Shown here: positions 27,012-36,132 of the stretch, one piece after another
How positions within the stretch are numbered: the stretch's first letter is position 1
Layout: the number at the start of each line of letters is the position of its first letter
NCBI GenBank assembly: GCA_905182275.1
Contig: CAJJAU010000012.1
Location: 1 to 41,825 of the forward strand
Source: a gamma proteobacterium HTCC2207
Lineage (GTDB): Bacteria > Pseudomonadota > Gammaproteobacteria > Pseudomonadales > Porticoccaceae
Direction: 5' to 3'
Length of the DNA: 41,825 nucleotides
Program-made: the position numbers and the translations under genes
Notes under the pieces: model-generated
Seen by the model: the letters and a program-made list of their open reading frames with translations, nothing else
Told to the model about the DNA's origin: nothing
The model's database searches: none

Positions 27012-27495
27012 GTTTACTTCCTTCCCACCTAGAGGCTGCGGCAGTATCAGAACCCTTGGCTTCAAGCCACTGCTCCGTCCCATCCACATCCGCTTTCTTC
27101 CAAAATGTTGCTCTGGTTTTTAAATAGTCCATCAAAAACTGTGCAGCTTGAAAGGCATCGTCACGGTGAGTGCTAGCCACGCCAACAAAAACAATTTGGT
27201 CATTCGGCAGTAAACGGCCCACTCGATGTATTACCGTTACGCCAAGAACAGACCAACGCTTTTGAGATTCTTCAATAATCTCCTCAAGTAGCCTCTCGGT
27301 CATTTCAGGGTAGTGCTGTAGTGTTAAAGACTTAAGGGAGTCCTTCTGGCCTTGCTCGTCAGAACCTACTTCAAAATCACGCACCAATCCTGAAAAGGTG
27401 ACCACCGCACCTGCAGAATGTGTTATCTGACGCAGTCGCTGGTATTCGTTGGCGACAGTAAAGTCTTTAGTTTGAACGCTGACATAGATGCTCAT
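27004..27495 (-). CDS. moaE: Molybdopterin synthase large (catalytic) subunit
   Basis: MoaE joins MoaD to convert cyclic pyranopterin phosphate into molybdopterin dithiolene. The 163-residue protein contains AVVTFSGLVRDF, LEEIIEESQKRW, VIHRVGRLLPND and VGVASTHRDDAFQAAQFLMDYLKTRATFWKKA split across conserved blocks, including the basic residues of the active site. It lies 7 bases after moaD, its direct partner, and overlaps mobA by 8 bases. Confidence 0.95.
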   Translation of the reverse strand: MSIYVSVQTKDFTVANEYQRLRQITHSAGAVVTFSGLVRDFEVGSDEQGQKDSLKSLTLQHYPEMTERLLEEIIEESQKRWSVLGVTVIHRVGRLLPNDQIVFVGVASTHRDDAFQAAQFLMDYLKTRATFWKKADVDGTEQWLEAKGSDTAAASRWEGSKHD

Positions 27496-27502
27496 GAGGC
27501 CC

Positions 27503-27754
27503 TCAGCCGCCTGTCACTGGGGGTAAAAAAGCCAATTCATCATTATCCGCTAACGGATGATCCCACTTAACGACTCTCTTATTGACTGAAACCAACACTT
27601 GCGGTTCAGAAAGTGCCTTCCCTAAATCACCATGAGCTTTGGCTAACCAGTCACGAACATCCAAGGGGGTCGCTAAATCATCTTGATAGAAGATAGATTT
27701 ATCTACATCCAAAGCACAATCGCCTAATCGTCCAAAAAAAAGTAAGTTAATCAT
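27503..27754 (-). CDS. moaD: Molybdopterin synthase sulfur-carrier subunit
   Basis: This 83-residue ubiquitin-like protein ends in PPVTGG; the terminal double glycine is thiocarboxylated and donates sulfur in molybdopterin synthesis. The middle has [22 protein letters not shown], the usual beta-grasp pattern before the tail. Its start overlaps the moaC end by 8 bases and moaE follows 7 bases later, the normal moaCDE order. Confidence 0.95.
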   Translation of the reverse strand: MINLLFFGRLGDCALDVDKSIFYQDDLATPLDVRDWLAKAHGDLGKALSEPQVLVSVNKRVVKWDHPLADNDELAFLPPVTGG

Positions 27755-28247
27755 TGGGAGTTTCTCTGGTCTGCTCGGCTTGCCAATGCCCTGATTTACC
27801 GCCAGACTTTTCTAATAATCGGGTGTGTCGAATAATCATCCCTTTATCAATACCTTTACACATATCATAAACGGTTAATGCTGCAACTGATGCGGCGGTT
27901 AATGCCTCCATCTCGACACCCGTCTTGCCGGTGGTTTTGCACAACGCTTTGATGACCAAAACAGTGCCGTTTAATTGAATATCTATAGCAATTTTACTCA
28001 GTGGCAATGGATGGCATAGTGGTATTAGGTCACTACACTTTTTGGCGGCCTGAATGCCTGCAATACGGGCAGTTGCAAACAAGTCCCCCTTCGGTAAATT
28101 ATCGTCCTTTATTGCGGCGGCAATCAGTTCAGTAAGTTCAATTTGTGCCTCTGCGGTAGCACTTCGACTAGTATCAACCTTGGAAGATATGTCGACCATG
28201 TGAGCCTCGCCGAGATCATTGAGGTGTGTTAGTTTTGCCATTACCAT
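27747..28247 (-). CDS. moaC: Cyclic pyranopterin monophosphate synthase
   Basis: MoaC finishes the conversion of the MoaA product to cyclic pyranopterin phosphate. The 166-residue protein has the family blocks [65 protein letters not shown] split by conserved positions, and [19 protein letters not shown]. Two in-frame ATG codons (28247 and 28241) could start it; the second gives the common MAKLTHL beginning. It is the first gene of the cofactor operon and is divergent from the sulfatase gene; I could not identify a convincing promoter or a molybdenum cofactor riboswitch in the 180-base gap. Confidence 0.96.
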   Translation of the reverse strand: MVMAKLTHLNDLGEAHMVDISSKVDTSRSATAEAQIELTELIAAAIKDDNLPKGDLFATARIAGIQAAKKCSDLIPLCHPLPLSKIAIDIQLNGTVLVIKALCKTTGKTGVEMEALTAASVAALTVYDMCKGIDKGMIIRHTRLLEKSGGKSGHWQAEQTRETPND

Positions 28248-28427
28248 TACTCTTAAATCAAAAAAGTGGGCCTTAGATTTTCCATGATTAACATTATGGC
28301 AAAAAAACGCTGGTTGGCATACGCATTAAGCGTTTAACAGTGTTTTCACCTAGCACTCATAGGGGCGCGATGATAAGATTTTGCCCAATTAAAGCCAGTT
28401 AGTTTTATCGAATAAGGCGATTTAAAT

Positions 28428-29921
28428 ATGTACCTCAAGGCCACTATGTTTTTCGTACTCCTGTGCGCCTGCCTCCCTGCTATAGGAAACCCGCCGGCTA
28501 TTACGGAAAGGCAACCAAACTTTATTATTATCTACACGGATGATATGGGCTACTCAGATGCCGGCCCATTCGGTGATCCGCTAATTGACACGCCAGCACT
28601 GGATTCTCTCGCTAAAAACGGTCAGGCATGGACTAACTTTTATTCTGCCGCATCGGTTTGTACCCCTAGCAGAGGAGCACTGCTAACCGGGAAACTACCC
28701 GTCAGAACAGGGCTGTACGGGAACAATCGCGGGGTGTTCTTTCCCGGCAGTAAAAAAGGTATTCCACATAGTGAAAAAACTATCGCCGAAATATTTCAAG
28801 ACCATAGCTACGCTACGGGAATGTTTGGTAAATGGCACCTGGGGGATACTGAAAACTACTACCCTACCAGACATGGCTTTGATGAATGGTTAGGCATCCC
28901 TTATTCAAATGATATGGATTGGGAAGTTGACGGAATAACTTTAAACAACATCTTTTCTCCGTCCCAGGATATCCCAGCTAAATGGAGTAAAGTAGTTCCA
29001 CAAATACGGCGGCAAATATACAACCCTAACATTAATGATTGGCAAGTTCCTCTGATCGCTAGCCAAAGACAGTCAGATGGAACCTTTCACGATATAGAGT
29101 TAGAGAGGCCGGCAAATCAAACCTTGATCACTCAAAGATACACAAATGAGTCAGTCCGCTTTATGGACGAATCTATCGAAGCAAATAAACCTTTTTTCCT
29201 CTTCCTCTCTCACAGCATGCCTCATGTACCACTTTTTACCTCTTCGAGATTTACAGGCAAAAGTAAGAAGGGAATATATGGCGATGTGATCGAAGAAATT
29301 GATTGGAGCGTTAGTCAAATTCTTGCCGCCATAGAGCGACTTTCTATTAACGATAATACCTATGTTGTTTTCACCAGCGATAACGGACCTTGGCTTGCTT
29401 ATGGAGCCCATGCTGGCTCAGCAAAGCCTCTTAAAGATGGCAAAGGAACAACCTTCGAGGGTGGCATGCGAGTAATGACGTTTTTTAGTGGGCCCGGAAT
29501 TATGCCCGGACTCAACAATGATCTTGGCATGCAGACTGATCTATTATCAACATTTATCACACTGGCCGGATTTACAGAGTCCTACCCGTCCCCAGATAGC
29601 TTTGACTTAAGTGACTCTCTAAAACAACGAAAGCCAAGTCCAAGGAATTTCGTGCCTTTTTACAAAGGGTCTGAACTTCGTGCATTTCGATTAAGGGATC
29701 ACAAAATTCAGTATGTCACTCAGGGCGCTTATGGCGCGCCACCAGAGCGACAAGTACACGAATCTCCGTTACTTATTGATCTAATTAATGACATAGGTGA
29801 AAGTACTAATATTTCTACTAAAAATGCAGCGCTTGCTACAAAAATCGACAATATTGCTAGAGACTTTGAGGCGTCTATTGAGGTAAAGCCGTCGATTCTG
29901 GACAGCCAGCATCGCTATTGA
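28428..29921 (+). CDS. Secreted sulfatase (type I, formylglycine-dependent)
   Basis: The 497-residue protein has an N-terminal signal peptide (hydrophobic residues 6-20, then NPPA). It has the sulfatase metal-binding segment IIIYTDDMGYSD (Asp38, Asp39), the signature CTPSR (Cys78 converted to formylglycine, Arg82), the GKWHLGD segment (Lys135, His137) and the FTSDNGPWL metal-binding site. It should hydrolyse a sulfate ester outside the cytoplasm and needs a formylglycine-generating enzyme encoded elsewhere. The substrate, perhaps an algal sulfated sugar or an aryl sulfate, is not deducible. It is wedged as a lone plus-strand gene between the molybdenum cofactor and formate dehydrogenase operons. 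Confidence 0.92.
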   Translation: MYLKATMFFVLLCACLPAIGNPPAITERQPNFIIIYTDDMGYSDAGPFGDPLIDTPALDSLAKNGQAWTNFYSAASVCTPSRGALLTGKLPVRTGLYGNNRGVFFPGSKKGIPHSEKTIAEIFQDHSYATGMFGKWHLGDTENYYPTRHGFDEWLGIPYSNDMDWEVDGITLNNIFSPSQDIPAKWSKVVPQIRRQIYNPNINDWQVPLIASQRQSDGTFHDIELERPANQTLITQRYTNESVRFMDESIEANKPFFLFLSHSMPHVPLFTSSRFTGKSKKGIYGDVIEEIDWSVSQILAAIERLSINDNTYVVFTSDNGPWLAYGAHAGSAKPLKDGKGTTFEGGMRVMTFFSGPGIMPGLNNDLGMQTDLLSTFITLAGFTESYPSPDSFDLSDSLKQRKPSPRNFVPFYKGSELRAFRLRDHKIQYVTQGAYGAPPERQVHESPLLIDLINDIGESTNISTKNAALATKIDNIARDFEASIEVKPSILDSQHRY

Positions 29922-30006
29922 AGCGGTTGATTTGAACTTATATATGAGGCGCTCATCTAACGATAAAGCCGAAAACAGAGGCCATAGGGCCGGTACGGTT
30001 GAGTGA

Positions 30007-30240
30007 TTATTTCGCTCGCTGCATGGCCGCCAGCCGAATCACAGCCTTTTGTGAAATAGGCGTTAAGCCAACATTATTATCTTCCTGTTCACTAATCAGA
30101 TCTTTCATCGCTGGCGACCAAAACTTTTCTAAATGCTCGGAGACCTGCGAAACGACCAAATCCTCGCTACCGTTTGAACGCATGTTTAGTGAAATTTGAT
30201 TAATCATTTTCACTAGTCGATCTATTTTTTTTGCATTCAT
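30007..30240 (-). CDS. fdsD: NAD-dependent formate dehydrogenase delta subunit
   Basis: This 77-residue protein shows the small FdsD pattern: KIDRLVKMINQISLNM at the start, EHLEKFWSPAMKDLI in the middle, and a C-terminal LTPISQKAVIRLAA segment. FdsD is associated with the cytoplasmic FdsABG complex and its exact role is not firmly known. Its ATG is one base after the fdhD stop, and it ends the fdsG-fdsB-fdsA-fdhD-fdsD operon, the standard order. Confidence 0.92.
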   Translation of the reverse strand: MNAKKIDRLVKMINQISLNMRSNGSEDLVVSQVSEHLEKFWSPAMKDLISEQEDNNVGLTPISQKAVIRLAAMQRAK

Positions 30241-30241
30241 G

Positions 30242-31048
30242 TCAGTCGCTCTCTATTCGTTGTCCATTGGCATAAATTACATGTCTGTCTGGCCTTGAAA
30301 AACCAACTAAAGTAAGGCCGCACTCCTTGGCCAAATCAATTGCCAAGGATGTTGGCGCTGAAACCGCAGCCAACAAAGCAATGTTAGCGCTGGCGGTCTT
30401 AGATACCATTTCATAGCTAGCTCTGCTCGTAACCAGTACAAAACCATCAGCAGTAAAAATACCGCGAGCTATTGCACCAATCAGTTTATCCAGAGCATTG
30501 TGGCGGCCCACATCCTCTCTAACTACTAAAATATTACCTTCTCTATCGCACCAAGCGGCCGCATGTACTGCGCCCGTTTGCTTCTGTAATTCTTGCCAAT
30601 TAGCTAGACCTACGATGGCAGCCTGCAACGCTATATGACTAAACTGCAAATCATTGATGACCGATTTCGGATTGGGTATTGCTTGATCTAAAGACTCGGC
30701 ACCACAAAGACCACAGCCAGTCCTGCCAACTAAGTTTCTTCGTCTTTCTTTTAAGCCAGAAAACGCCTCGGCCACTATGGTCATGTGCAACTCGATGCCT
30801 TTATCTGTAACTATTTCTTCAACATCAAGAATTTGTTTGGTACTGGCAATGATATCTTCACTTAAACTAAACCCTGTAACGAAATCTTCAAGATCACTGG
30901 GCGTTGACATCATCACCACATGGGAGATACCGTTATAGACTAGCGCTACTGGTGTTTCGGTAGCAACTTGATCATTGGCCTCAACTAACTCGCCACCCTG
31001 CCAAACATGCCGCAAAACATGACTCACCGGATCAATATGCCTAGACAT
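30242..31048 (-). CDS. fdhD: Formate dehydrogenase accessory sulfurtransferase FdhD
   Basis: FdhD (FdsC) hands sulfur from a cysteine desulfurase to the bis-MGD cofactor and is needed for active formate dehydrogenase. The protein has the RTGCGLCG motif with the key cysteines Cys112 and Cys115, the ATETPVALVYNG opening block and the REDVGRHNALDKLIG block. I place the start at ATG 31048, which overlaps the fdsA stop by one base (TGATG); a TTG three bases earlier is less likely. Length, 268 residues, is typical. Confidence 0.95.
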   Translation of the reverse strand: MSRHIDPVSHVLRHVWQGGELVEANDQVATETPVALVYNGISHVVMMSTPSDLEDFVTGFSLSEDIIASTKQILDVEEIVTDKGIELHMTIVAEAFSGLKERRRNLVGRTGCGLCGAESLDQAIPNPKSVINDLQFSHIALQAAIVGLANWQELQKQTGAVHAAAWCDREGNILVVREDVGRHNALDKLIGAIARGIFTADGFVLVTSRASYEMVSKTASANIALLAAVSAPTSLAIDLAKECGLTLVGFSRPDRHVIYANGQRIESD

Positions 31049-33894
31049 CAATGGCGGGCTTTGGCTAACAGTTGCTGCTGCTGCGTGTTGAAAGTTTTCT
31101 GCCTTGCTTGCCAGCGGGAAGGTGCCGTTACCTTACTTACTTGTACTGCAGTGACTTTAAATTCCGGGCAATTAGTCGCCCAGTCGCTATTGTCCGTAGT
31201 GATAACATTGGCACCGGATACCGGGTGATGGAAAGTAGTGTAAATAACGCCGGGCTTCACTCGGCTGGTAACATCCGCGTGAAGGACAGTCTCTCCGACG
31301 CGACTCTGAATGCCTACCCAATCGCCATGATTAATACCCCTTTCTTCCGCATCATGAGGGTGAATCTCCAATGTATCCTCTTCATGCCATTCGCTGTTCT
31401 TAGTCCGCCTGGTTTGAGCACCCACATTATATTGAGAGAGAATCCGACCGGTCGTTAATAACAACGGGAATTTTCGATTAGCTCTCTCTTCGGTGGCAAT
31501 ATATTCAGTGATGGCAAAGAAACCCTTGCCGCGAACAAATTCATCGACGTGCATCACCGGCGTTCCCGCAGGCGTATGATCATTACAGGGCCACTGAATA
31601 CTGCCGAGTTCATCCAGCTTTTTATAGGAAACACCGGTAAAGGTTGGCGTTAGACGAGCAATTTCATCCATAATTTCCGACGGATGATCATATTTGAAGT
31701 TACAGCCAAGCGCGTTAGCCAAGGCCATCGTTCCTTCCCAGTCTGCCTTTCCACTGAGTGGTGGCATAGCTCTGCGAACCCGAGAAATTCGCCGTTCAGC
31801 ATTAGTGAAGGTACCGTCTTTCTCTAAAAATGACGCCCCAGGTAGGAATACATGAGCAAACTTGGCAGTCTCATTCAGGAAGATATCTTGCACAACCAAA
31901 CACTCCAGAGCAGTAAGAGCTGCTTCTACATGCTGTGTATTAGGATCAGACTGAGCAATATCCTCACCCTGGCAGTAAAGCCCCTTGAAATCACCGTCAA
32001 TCGCAGCATCGAACATATTGGGAATACGCAGACCTGGCTCTGGATCGAGAGTCACACCCCATTCACCCTCAAAAAGAGCCCTCGTGACTTTACTTGAAAT
32101 ATGCCGATAGCCAGGTAATTCATGGGGGAATGACCCCATATCACAGGCGCCTTGAACGTTGTTTTGGCCACGCAGTGGATTAACCCCCACACCTTCTCGG
32201 CCAATATTTCCTGTTAGCATAGCAAGATTAGCTATTGCCATCACTGCAGTAGAGCCCTGACTATGCTCGGTAACGCCCAGACCATAAAAGATGGCGCCGT
32301 TGCCACCCTGTGCATAAAGCCTTGCCGCAGCACGTAAATCATGTGCTGGAACACCACTGTACTGTTCTGTGTTTTCTGGGGAGTGACGCTCTTCGCTAAT
32401 GAATTTGGTCCAAATATCAAAGTCGTCAGTTTCGCATCGCTCAGCGATGTAATCCTTGGCTTGAAGGCCCTCAGTGATAATCACATGCGATAACGCATTT
32501 AACACGGTTACGTTGGTACCGGGACGCACAGGTAGATGATAGTCCGCGCTGATATGTGGCGCATTGACCAATTCTATTTGGCGAGGGTCGATGACAATTA
32601 ACTTTGCCCCCTCACGTAATCGACGCTTCAGGCGCGATCCAAACACAGGATGCGCTTCCGTTGGGTTAGCCCCCATAACAATAATGACATCAGCTTTAGC
32701 AACAGACGCGAAGGTCTGAGTTCCAGCGGACTCACCGAGCGTCGTTTTTAAACCAAAACCAGTAGGTGAATGGCATACGCGTGCGCAGGTATCAATGTTG
32801 TTATTGCCGAAGCCAGTACGCACCATTTTCTGTACAAGATAAACTTCTTCATTGGTACAACGAGACGACGAAATAGCACCGATACTAGTTCGGCCATGAC
32901 GCGCCTGAATATCTTTAAAACGCTTGGCCGTATAGGTAACCGCTTCATCCCAAGACACCTCTTTCCAGGGATCTTCAATGCTCTCACGAATCATTGGTTT
33001 GGTGATGCGGTCTTTGTGCGTGGTATAACCGAATGCAAATCGACCTTTGACACAAGCATGGCCTTCGTTGGCTTTACCGTCTTTATAGGGCGTCATGCGC
33101 ACTACTTCATTGCCTTTCATCTCAGCCTTAAACGAACAGCCAACCCCGCAGTAAGCACAGGTTGTAACCACCGAATGTTCAGGCTTACCCGCATCAATAA
33201 TGCTTTTCTCTGTGAGCGTTGCAGTCGGGCACGCATCAACACAGGCACCACAGGACACGCAGTCAGAATCCATGAAGTTATCAGCCGGCCCAACACTAAC
33301 CTTGGACTCGAAGCCCCTGCCATCAATGGTAAGGGCGAAAGTCCCCTGGGTCTCCTCACAGGCTCGAACACAACGTGAACAAACAATACATTTGGACGGA
33401 TCAAAGGTGAAATAAGGATTAGACTCGTCCTTTTCAGCGACTAAATGATTGTCGCCCTCGAAGCCATAACGCACTGCTCTTAAGCCTACTTCACCCGCGG
33501 TGTCTTGCAATTCACAATCGCCATTAGTAGGGCAAGTCAGACAATCCAAGGGGTGATCTGATATGTATAGTTCCATCACATTGCGACGCAGCTTACCAAT
33601 TTCATCCGATTGGGTATTAACCTGCATCCCCGCTTCAACTGTCGTTGTGCAGGAGGCTGGAAACCCACGTCGACCCTCAATTTCAACCAAACAAATCCGG
33701 CAAGAACCAAAGGATTTTAATGAATCTGTGGCACATAGCCTAGGAATTTTAATGCCACTTTCGGATGCCGCCCGCATAACAGATGACCCCTCAGGTACTG
33801 TGACCTGAACACCGTCAATAGACAGGGTAACCATAGTTTCGCTATCACTCTGAGGAGTGCCAAAATCTGCTTGAGGTTCGTAAAATTCCAACAT
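31048..33894 (-). CDS. fdsA: NAD-dependent formate dehydrogenase alpha (catalytic molybdenum) subunit
   Basis: The 948-residue FdsA oxidises formate to CO2 at a bis-MGD molybdenum centre. From the N-terminus it has a 2Fe-2S ferredoxin domain (LCATDSLKSFGSCRICLVEIEG split over its cysteines), a His-Cys cluster region (HPLDCLTCPTNGDCELQ), two 4Fe-4S ferredoxin-type motifs (CIVCSRCVRACEE, CVSCGACVDACPT), and a further 4Fe-4S site (CAYCGVGCSF). The molybdopterin domains follow. The molybdenum ligand is a cysteine, Cys374 in RVCHSP, not selenocysteine. The protein is cytoplasmic, without a twin-arginine signal. Its ATG lies one base past the fdsB stop. Confidence 0.97.
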   Translation of the reverse strand: MLEFYEPQADFGTPQSDSETMVTLSIDGVQVTVPEGSSVMRAASESGIKIPRLCATDSLKSFGSCRICLVEIEGRRGFPASCTTTVEAGMQVNTQSDEIGKLRRNVMELYISDHPLDCLTCPTNGDCELQDTAGEVGLRAVRYGFEGDNHLVAEKDESNPYFTFDPSKCIVCSRCVRACEETQGTFALTIDGRGFESKVSVGPADNFMDSDCVSCGACVDACPTATLTEKSIIDAGKPEHSVVTTCAYCGVGCSFKAEMKGNEVVRMTPYKDGKANEGHACVKGRFAFGYTTHKDRITKPMIRESIEDPWKEVSWDEAVTYTAKRFKDIQARHGRTSIGAISSSRCTNEEVYLVQKMVRTGFGNNNIDTCARVCHSPTGFGLKTTLGESAGTQTFASVAKADVIIVMGANPTEAHPVFGSRLKRRLREGAKLIVIDPRQIELVNAPHISADYHLPVRPGTNVTVLNALSHVIITEGLQAKDYIAERCETDDFDIWTKFISEERHSPENTEQYSGVPAHDLRAAARLYAQGGNGAIFYGLGVTEHSQGSTAVMAIANLAMLTGNIGREGVGVNPLRGQNNVQGACDMGSFPHELPGYRHISSKVTRALFEGEWGVTLDPEPGLRIPNMFDAAIDGDFKGLYCQGEDIAQSDPNTQHVEAALTALECLVVQDIFLNETAKFAHVFLPGASFLEKDGTFTNAERRISRVRRAMPPLSGKADWEGTMALANALGCNFKYDHPSEIMDEIARLTPTFTGVSYKKLDELGSIQWPCNDHTPAGTPVMHVDEFVRGKGFFAITEYIATEERANRKFPLLLTTGRILSQYNVGAQTRRTKNSEWHEEDTLEIHPHDAEERGINHGDWVGIQSRVGETVLHADVTSRVKPGVIYTTFHHPVSGANVITTDNSDWATNCPEFKVTAVQVSKVTAPSRWQARQKTFNTQQQQLLAKARH

Positions 33895-33895
33895 A

Positions 33896-35461
33896 TTAAT
33901 GATCCCTACTGCTGCTAATACCGAAGTCTTCTTTAAAGTAAGTCAATGCACTTCGGACAGGAAACGGTGTCATCCCGCCCATTGCACACAAAGATCCAAG
34001 CTCCATGGTGTCACAAAGATCATGCAGCAAGATCAAATTATTATCACGGTCCTCATTAGCCACAATGCGGTCGATTACCTCGACGCCTCGCGTAGAGCCA
34101 ATTCGGCACGGCGTACACTTTCCGCAAGATTCAATGACACAAAATTCCATCGCAAAACGTGCCTGGGCAGCCATATCCACGGTATCGTCAAATACCACTA
34201 TTCCGCCATGGCCTATCATCGCTTTAATCGCCGCAAAGGCTTCGTAATCGAGAGGAGTATCCCACTGGGACTCAGGTAAAAATGCCCCTAATGGACCACC
34301 CATCTGGATCGCTCGAATCGGTCGACCACTAAAGGTCCCACAACCAAAATCCTCAACGACTTGACGCAAAGTGACTCCAAATGCGAGTTCAATAAGCCCA
34401 CCTCGCTTTACATTTCCGGCCAATTGAACCGCTAAGGTCCCTCTGGAGCGGCCCATACCAAAGTTTTTATAGGTATCAGAGCCCTGCTCAAGAATACTTG
34501 CCACCGCCCCCAAGGTTAATACGTTATTCACCACAGTAGGCTTACCAAAAAGTCCTTCGATCGCTGGCAATGGCGGTTTCGTCCTAACCATACCACGCTT
34601 ACCTTCCAAACTTTCCAGCAGTGAAGTCTCTTCACCACAGATATATGCGCCAGCACCTAGTCGCACTTCCAAAAAGAAGTCTCTGCCTGAATTACAGACA
34701 TTAGCCCCCAAAAAGCCTGCGTCAGTGGCTCGCTCAATCGCTATATTTAAAATTTTATGGGCAACGGGGTATTCAGAGCGCAAATAAATATAACCTTGAT
34801 TTGCACCAACGGCTAAACCCGCAATTGTCATACCTTCAATCAACTGGTAGGGATCTGACTCCATTAACAACCGGTCTGCAAAGGTGCCTGAATCACCTTC
34901 ATCTGCATTACAGACGATGTATTTTTGTTCGCCCGCTGTATCCAGTACGGTCTGCCACTTGATACCCGCTGGGAAGGCAGCGCCTCCGCGACCACGTAGG
35001 CCCGAATTTTTGAGCTCATCAACGATAGCTTGCCCAGTCATGGAAAGAGCCTTAGTTAAACCCACAAAGCCCTCTAGCCGTTGATAGCTTGTTATACATG
35101 TAGGATCAGCGACGCCTGAGCGTTTAAAGGTCAACCTTTGCTGCGTGGCGAGATAGTCAATCTGGTCAACCTCACCAAGGTGTAGCGGATGATCTATCTT
35201 CGCTGTTCCATCAAGATTAGACTGCACAGCATCCAAAATAGACTCAACATCTGATGCATTGACTGGCCCAAATGCTTGGCGAGCACTGCCTATTTGCACT
35301 TCAACTAAAGGCTCAAGCCAGAACATACCTCGAGAGCCGTTGCGTGTAATGTTGGTATTAAGCCCTCGACGCTCTAAAGCATGCGCCATCGCAGATGACA
35401 CTTTTTCCGCACCAAGCGCCAGTGCTGTCGTATCTTGCGGGATAAATATCTGCAGACTCAT
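33896..35461 (-). CDS. fdsB: NAD-dependent formate dehydrogenase beta (NADH-forming, FMN) subunit
   Basis: The 521-residue protein is NuoF-like. After an N-terminal thioredoxin-like part comes the FMN/NAD-binding region with GLRGRGGAAFP (about 154-164) and NADEGDSGTFADR, and near residue 445 the 4Fe-4S motif ESCGKCTPCRIGSTRG. It passes electrons from the FdsA clusters through FMN to NAD. Its start overlaps the fdsG stop (ATGA), which couples production of the subunits. Confidence 0.96.
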   Translation of the reverse strand: MSLQIFIPQDTTALALGAEKVSSAMAHALERRGLNTNITRNGSRGMFWLEPLVEVQIGSARQAFGPVNASDVESILDAVQSNLDGTAKIDHPLHLGEVDQIDYLATQQRLTFKRSGVADPTCITSYQRLEGFVGLTKALSMTGQAIVDELKNSGLRGRGGAAFPAGIKWQTVLDTAGEQKYIVCNADEGDSGTFADRLLMESDPYQLIEGMTIAGLAVGANQGYIYLRSEYPVAHKILNIAIERATDAGFLGANVCNSGRDFFLEVRLGAGAYICGEETSLLESLEGKRGMVRTKPPLPAIEGLFGKPTVVNNVLTLGAVASILEQGSDTYKNFGMGRSRGTLAVQLAGNVKRGGLIELAFGVTLRQVVEDFGCGTFSGRPIRAIQMGGPLGAFLPESQWDTPLDYEAFAAIKAMIGHGGIVVFDDTVDMAAQARFAMEFCVIESCGKCTPCRIGSTRGVEVIDRIVANEDRDNNLILLHDLCDTMELGSLCAMGGMTPFPVRSALTYFKEDFGISSSRDH

Positions 35462-35949
35462 GAGCTGACCCCAGAAGTGTTAGCATTAACCGTGGTTAAC
35501 TCGGTCATCAATTGATCAAAACGGGACTGGTCAACACGCGCATGAATATCATCATCAATACGAACCGATGGCGAGCAAGCGCAATTACCTAAACAATAAA
35601 CGGGCTCTAATGTAATGAGACCATCCGCAGTAGTCTCACCATAGTCAATACCTAAACTTTGCTTTGCATGCGATTCAATGTGGCGAGAGCCCATAGACTG
35701 ACATGCTTCAGCACGGCATATCTGCACTGTATGATGTCCACCTGGATGGGTATTAAAATCATGGTAGAAGCTAATTACTCCGTGCACCTCGGCGCGGGAT
35801 AAGTTGAATCCTTTGGCGATGGGATCTACAACGGAATCTGGGACACACTTAAGAAGCTGCTTAACTGCATGCAGTAGCGGCAAAAGCCCCCCTGGCAGGG
35901 TTTTAAACTGATCAATCAGTTGGTCAACATTACTGTCTTTTTCCAACAT
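35458..35949 (-). CDS. fdsG: NAD-dependent formate dehydrogenase gamma (2Fe-2S) subunit
   Basis: This 163-residue NuoE-like subunit has the thioredoxin-fold 2Fe-2S motif with Cys78 and Cys83 (CRAEAC) and Cys119 and Cys123 (CLGNC). An EVHGVISFYHDF segment precedes it. It sits beside FdsB in the NADH-forming module. AGGAG precedes the ATG. It is the first gene of the fds operon; an inverted repeat lies about 20 bases upstream of its start, and other hairpins further up. Confidence 0.95.
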   Translation of the reverse strand: MLEKDSNVDQLIDQFKTLPGGLLPLLHAVKQLLKCVPDSVVDPIAKGFNLSRAEVHGVISFYHDFNTHPGGHHTVQICRAEACQSMGSRHIESHAKQSLGIDYGETTADGLITLEPVYCLGNCACSPSVRIDDDIHARVDQSRFDQLMTELTTVNANTSGVSS

Positions 35950-35968
35950 ATACGCTCCTACCTGACAT

Positions 35969-35985
35969 GAGATTTAAATAATCTC
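35969..35985 (-). repeat. Inverted repeat upstream of fdsG, possible operator
   Basis: GAGATT (35969-35974) and AATCTC (35980-35985) form a perfect 6-base inverted repeat around TAAAT, between 20 and 36 bases before the fdsG start. The place fits an operator overlapping the transcription start or leader. There is no T run, so it is not a terminator. Confidence 0.4.
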
Positions 35986-36009
35986 TCAATTATTTCACCA
36001 CTCTAATCG

Positions 36010-36040
36010 GTGGCGTTTAAAGACTGCCACATTTCTGGCA
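36010..36040 (-). repeat. Overlapping alternative hairpins between fghA and fdsG
   Basis: GTGGC (36010-36014) can pair with GCCAC (36026-36030), and TGCCA (36025-36029) can instead pair with TGGCA (36036-36040); the two stems share bases and exclude each other. They lie past the fghA stop and before fdsG, so they may be a weak terminator or part of the fds leader. The stems are only 5 base pairs, so chance is possible. Confidence 0.25.
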
Positions 36041-36132
36041 CACAGCTTACTAATCGCGCGCAGTTTATCATTATTGTCTGCCTGATTTATCTGACCTAAG
36101 CGACTCTTATTTACCTAATAAGGACCGCTACT

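Noticed and set aside
27012-27089. A longer N-terminus for mobA starting at 27089
   Set aside because: The extra 26 residues are inside moaE and unlike MobA; ATG 27011 has AAGGAAG before it and gives the family's usual beginning.
28248-28427. A possible molybdenum cofactor riboswitch upstream of moaC
   Set aside because: I could not find the long paired structure with conserved loops in the 180-base gap; only an AT-rich promoter-like stretch is seen.
32760-32790. Selenocysteine in formate dehydrogenase
   Set aside because: The metal-ligand codon is TGC, a normal cysteine, with no in-frame TGA.
32770-33378. A 202-codon open frame antisense to fdsA
   Set aside because: It lies wholly inside the well-supported fdsA coding sequence, has no family resemblance, and is the expected shadow of a cysteine-rich gene.
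36035-36055. A TGGCAC-N5-TTACT sequence resembling a sigma-54 promoter
   Set aside because: It reads to the right, but the genes on either side run left, and the -12 element departs from consensus.
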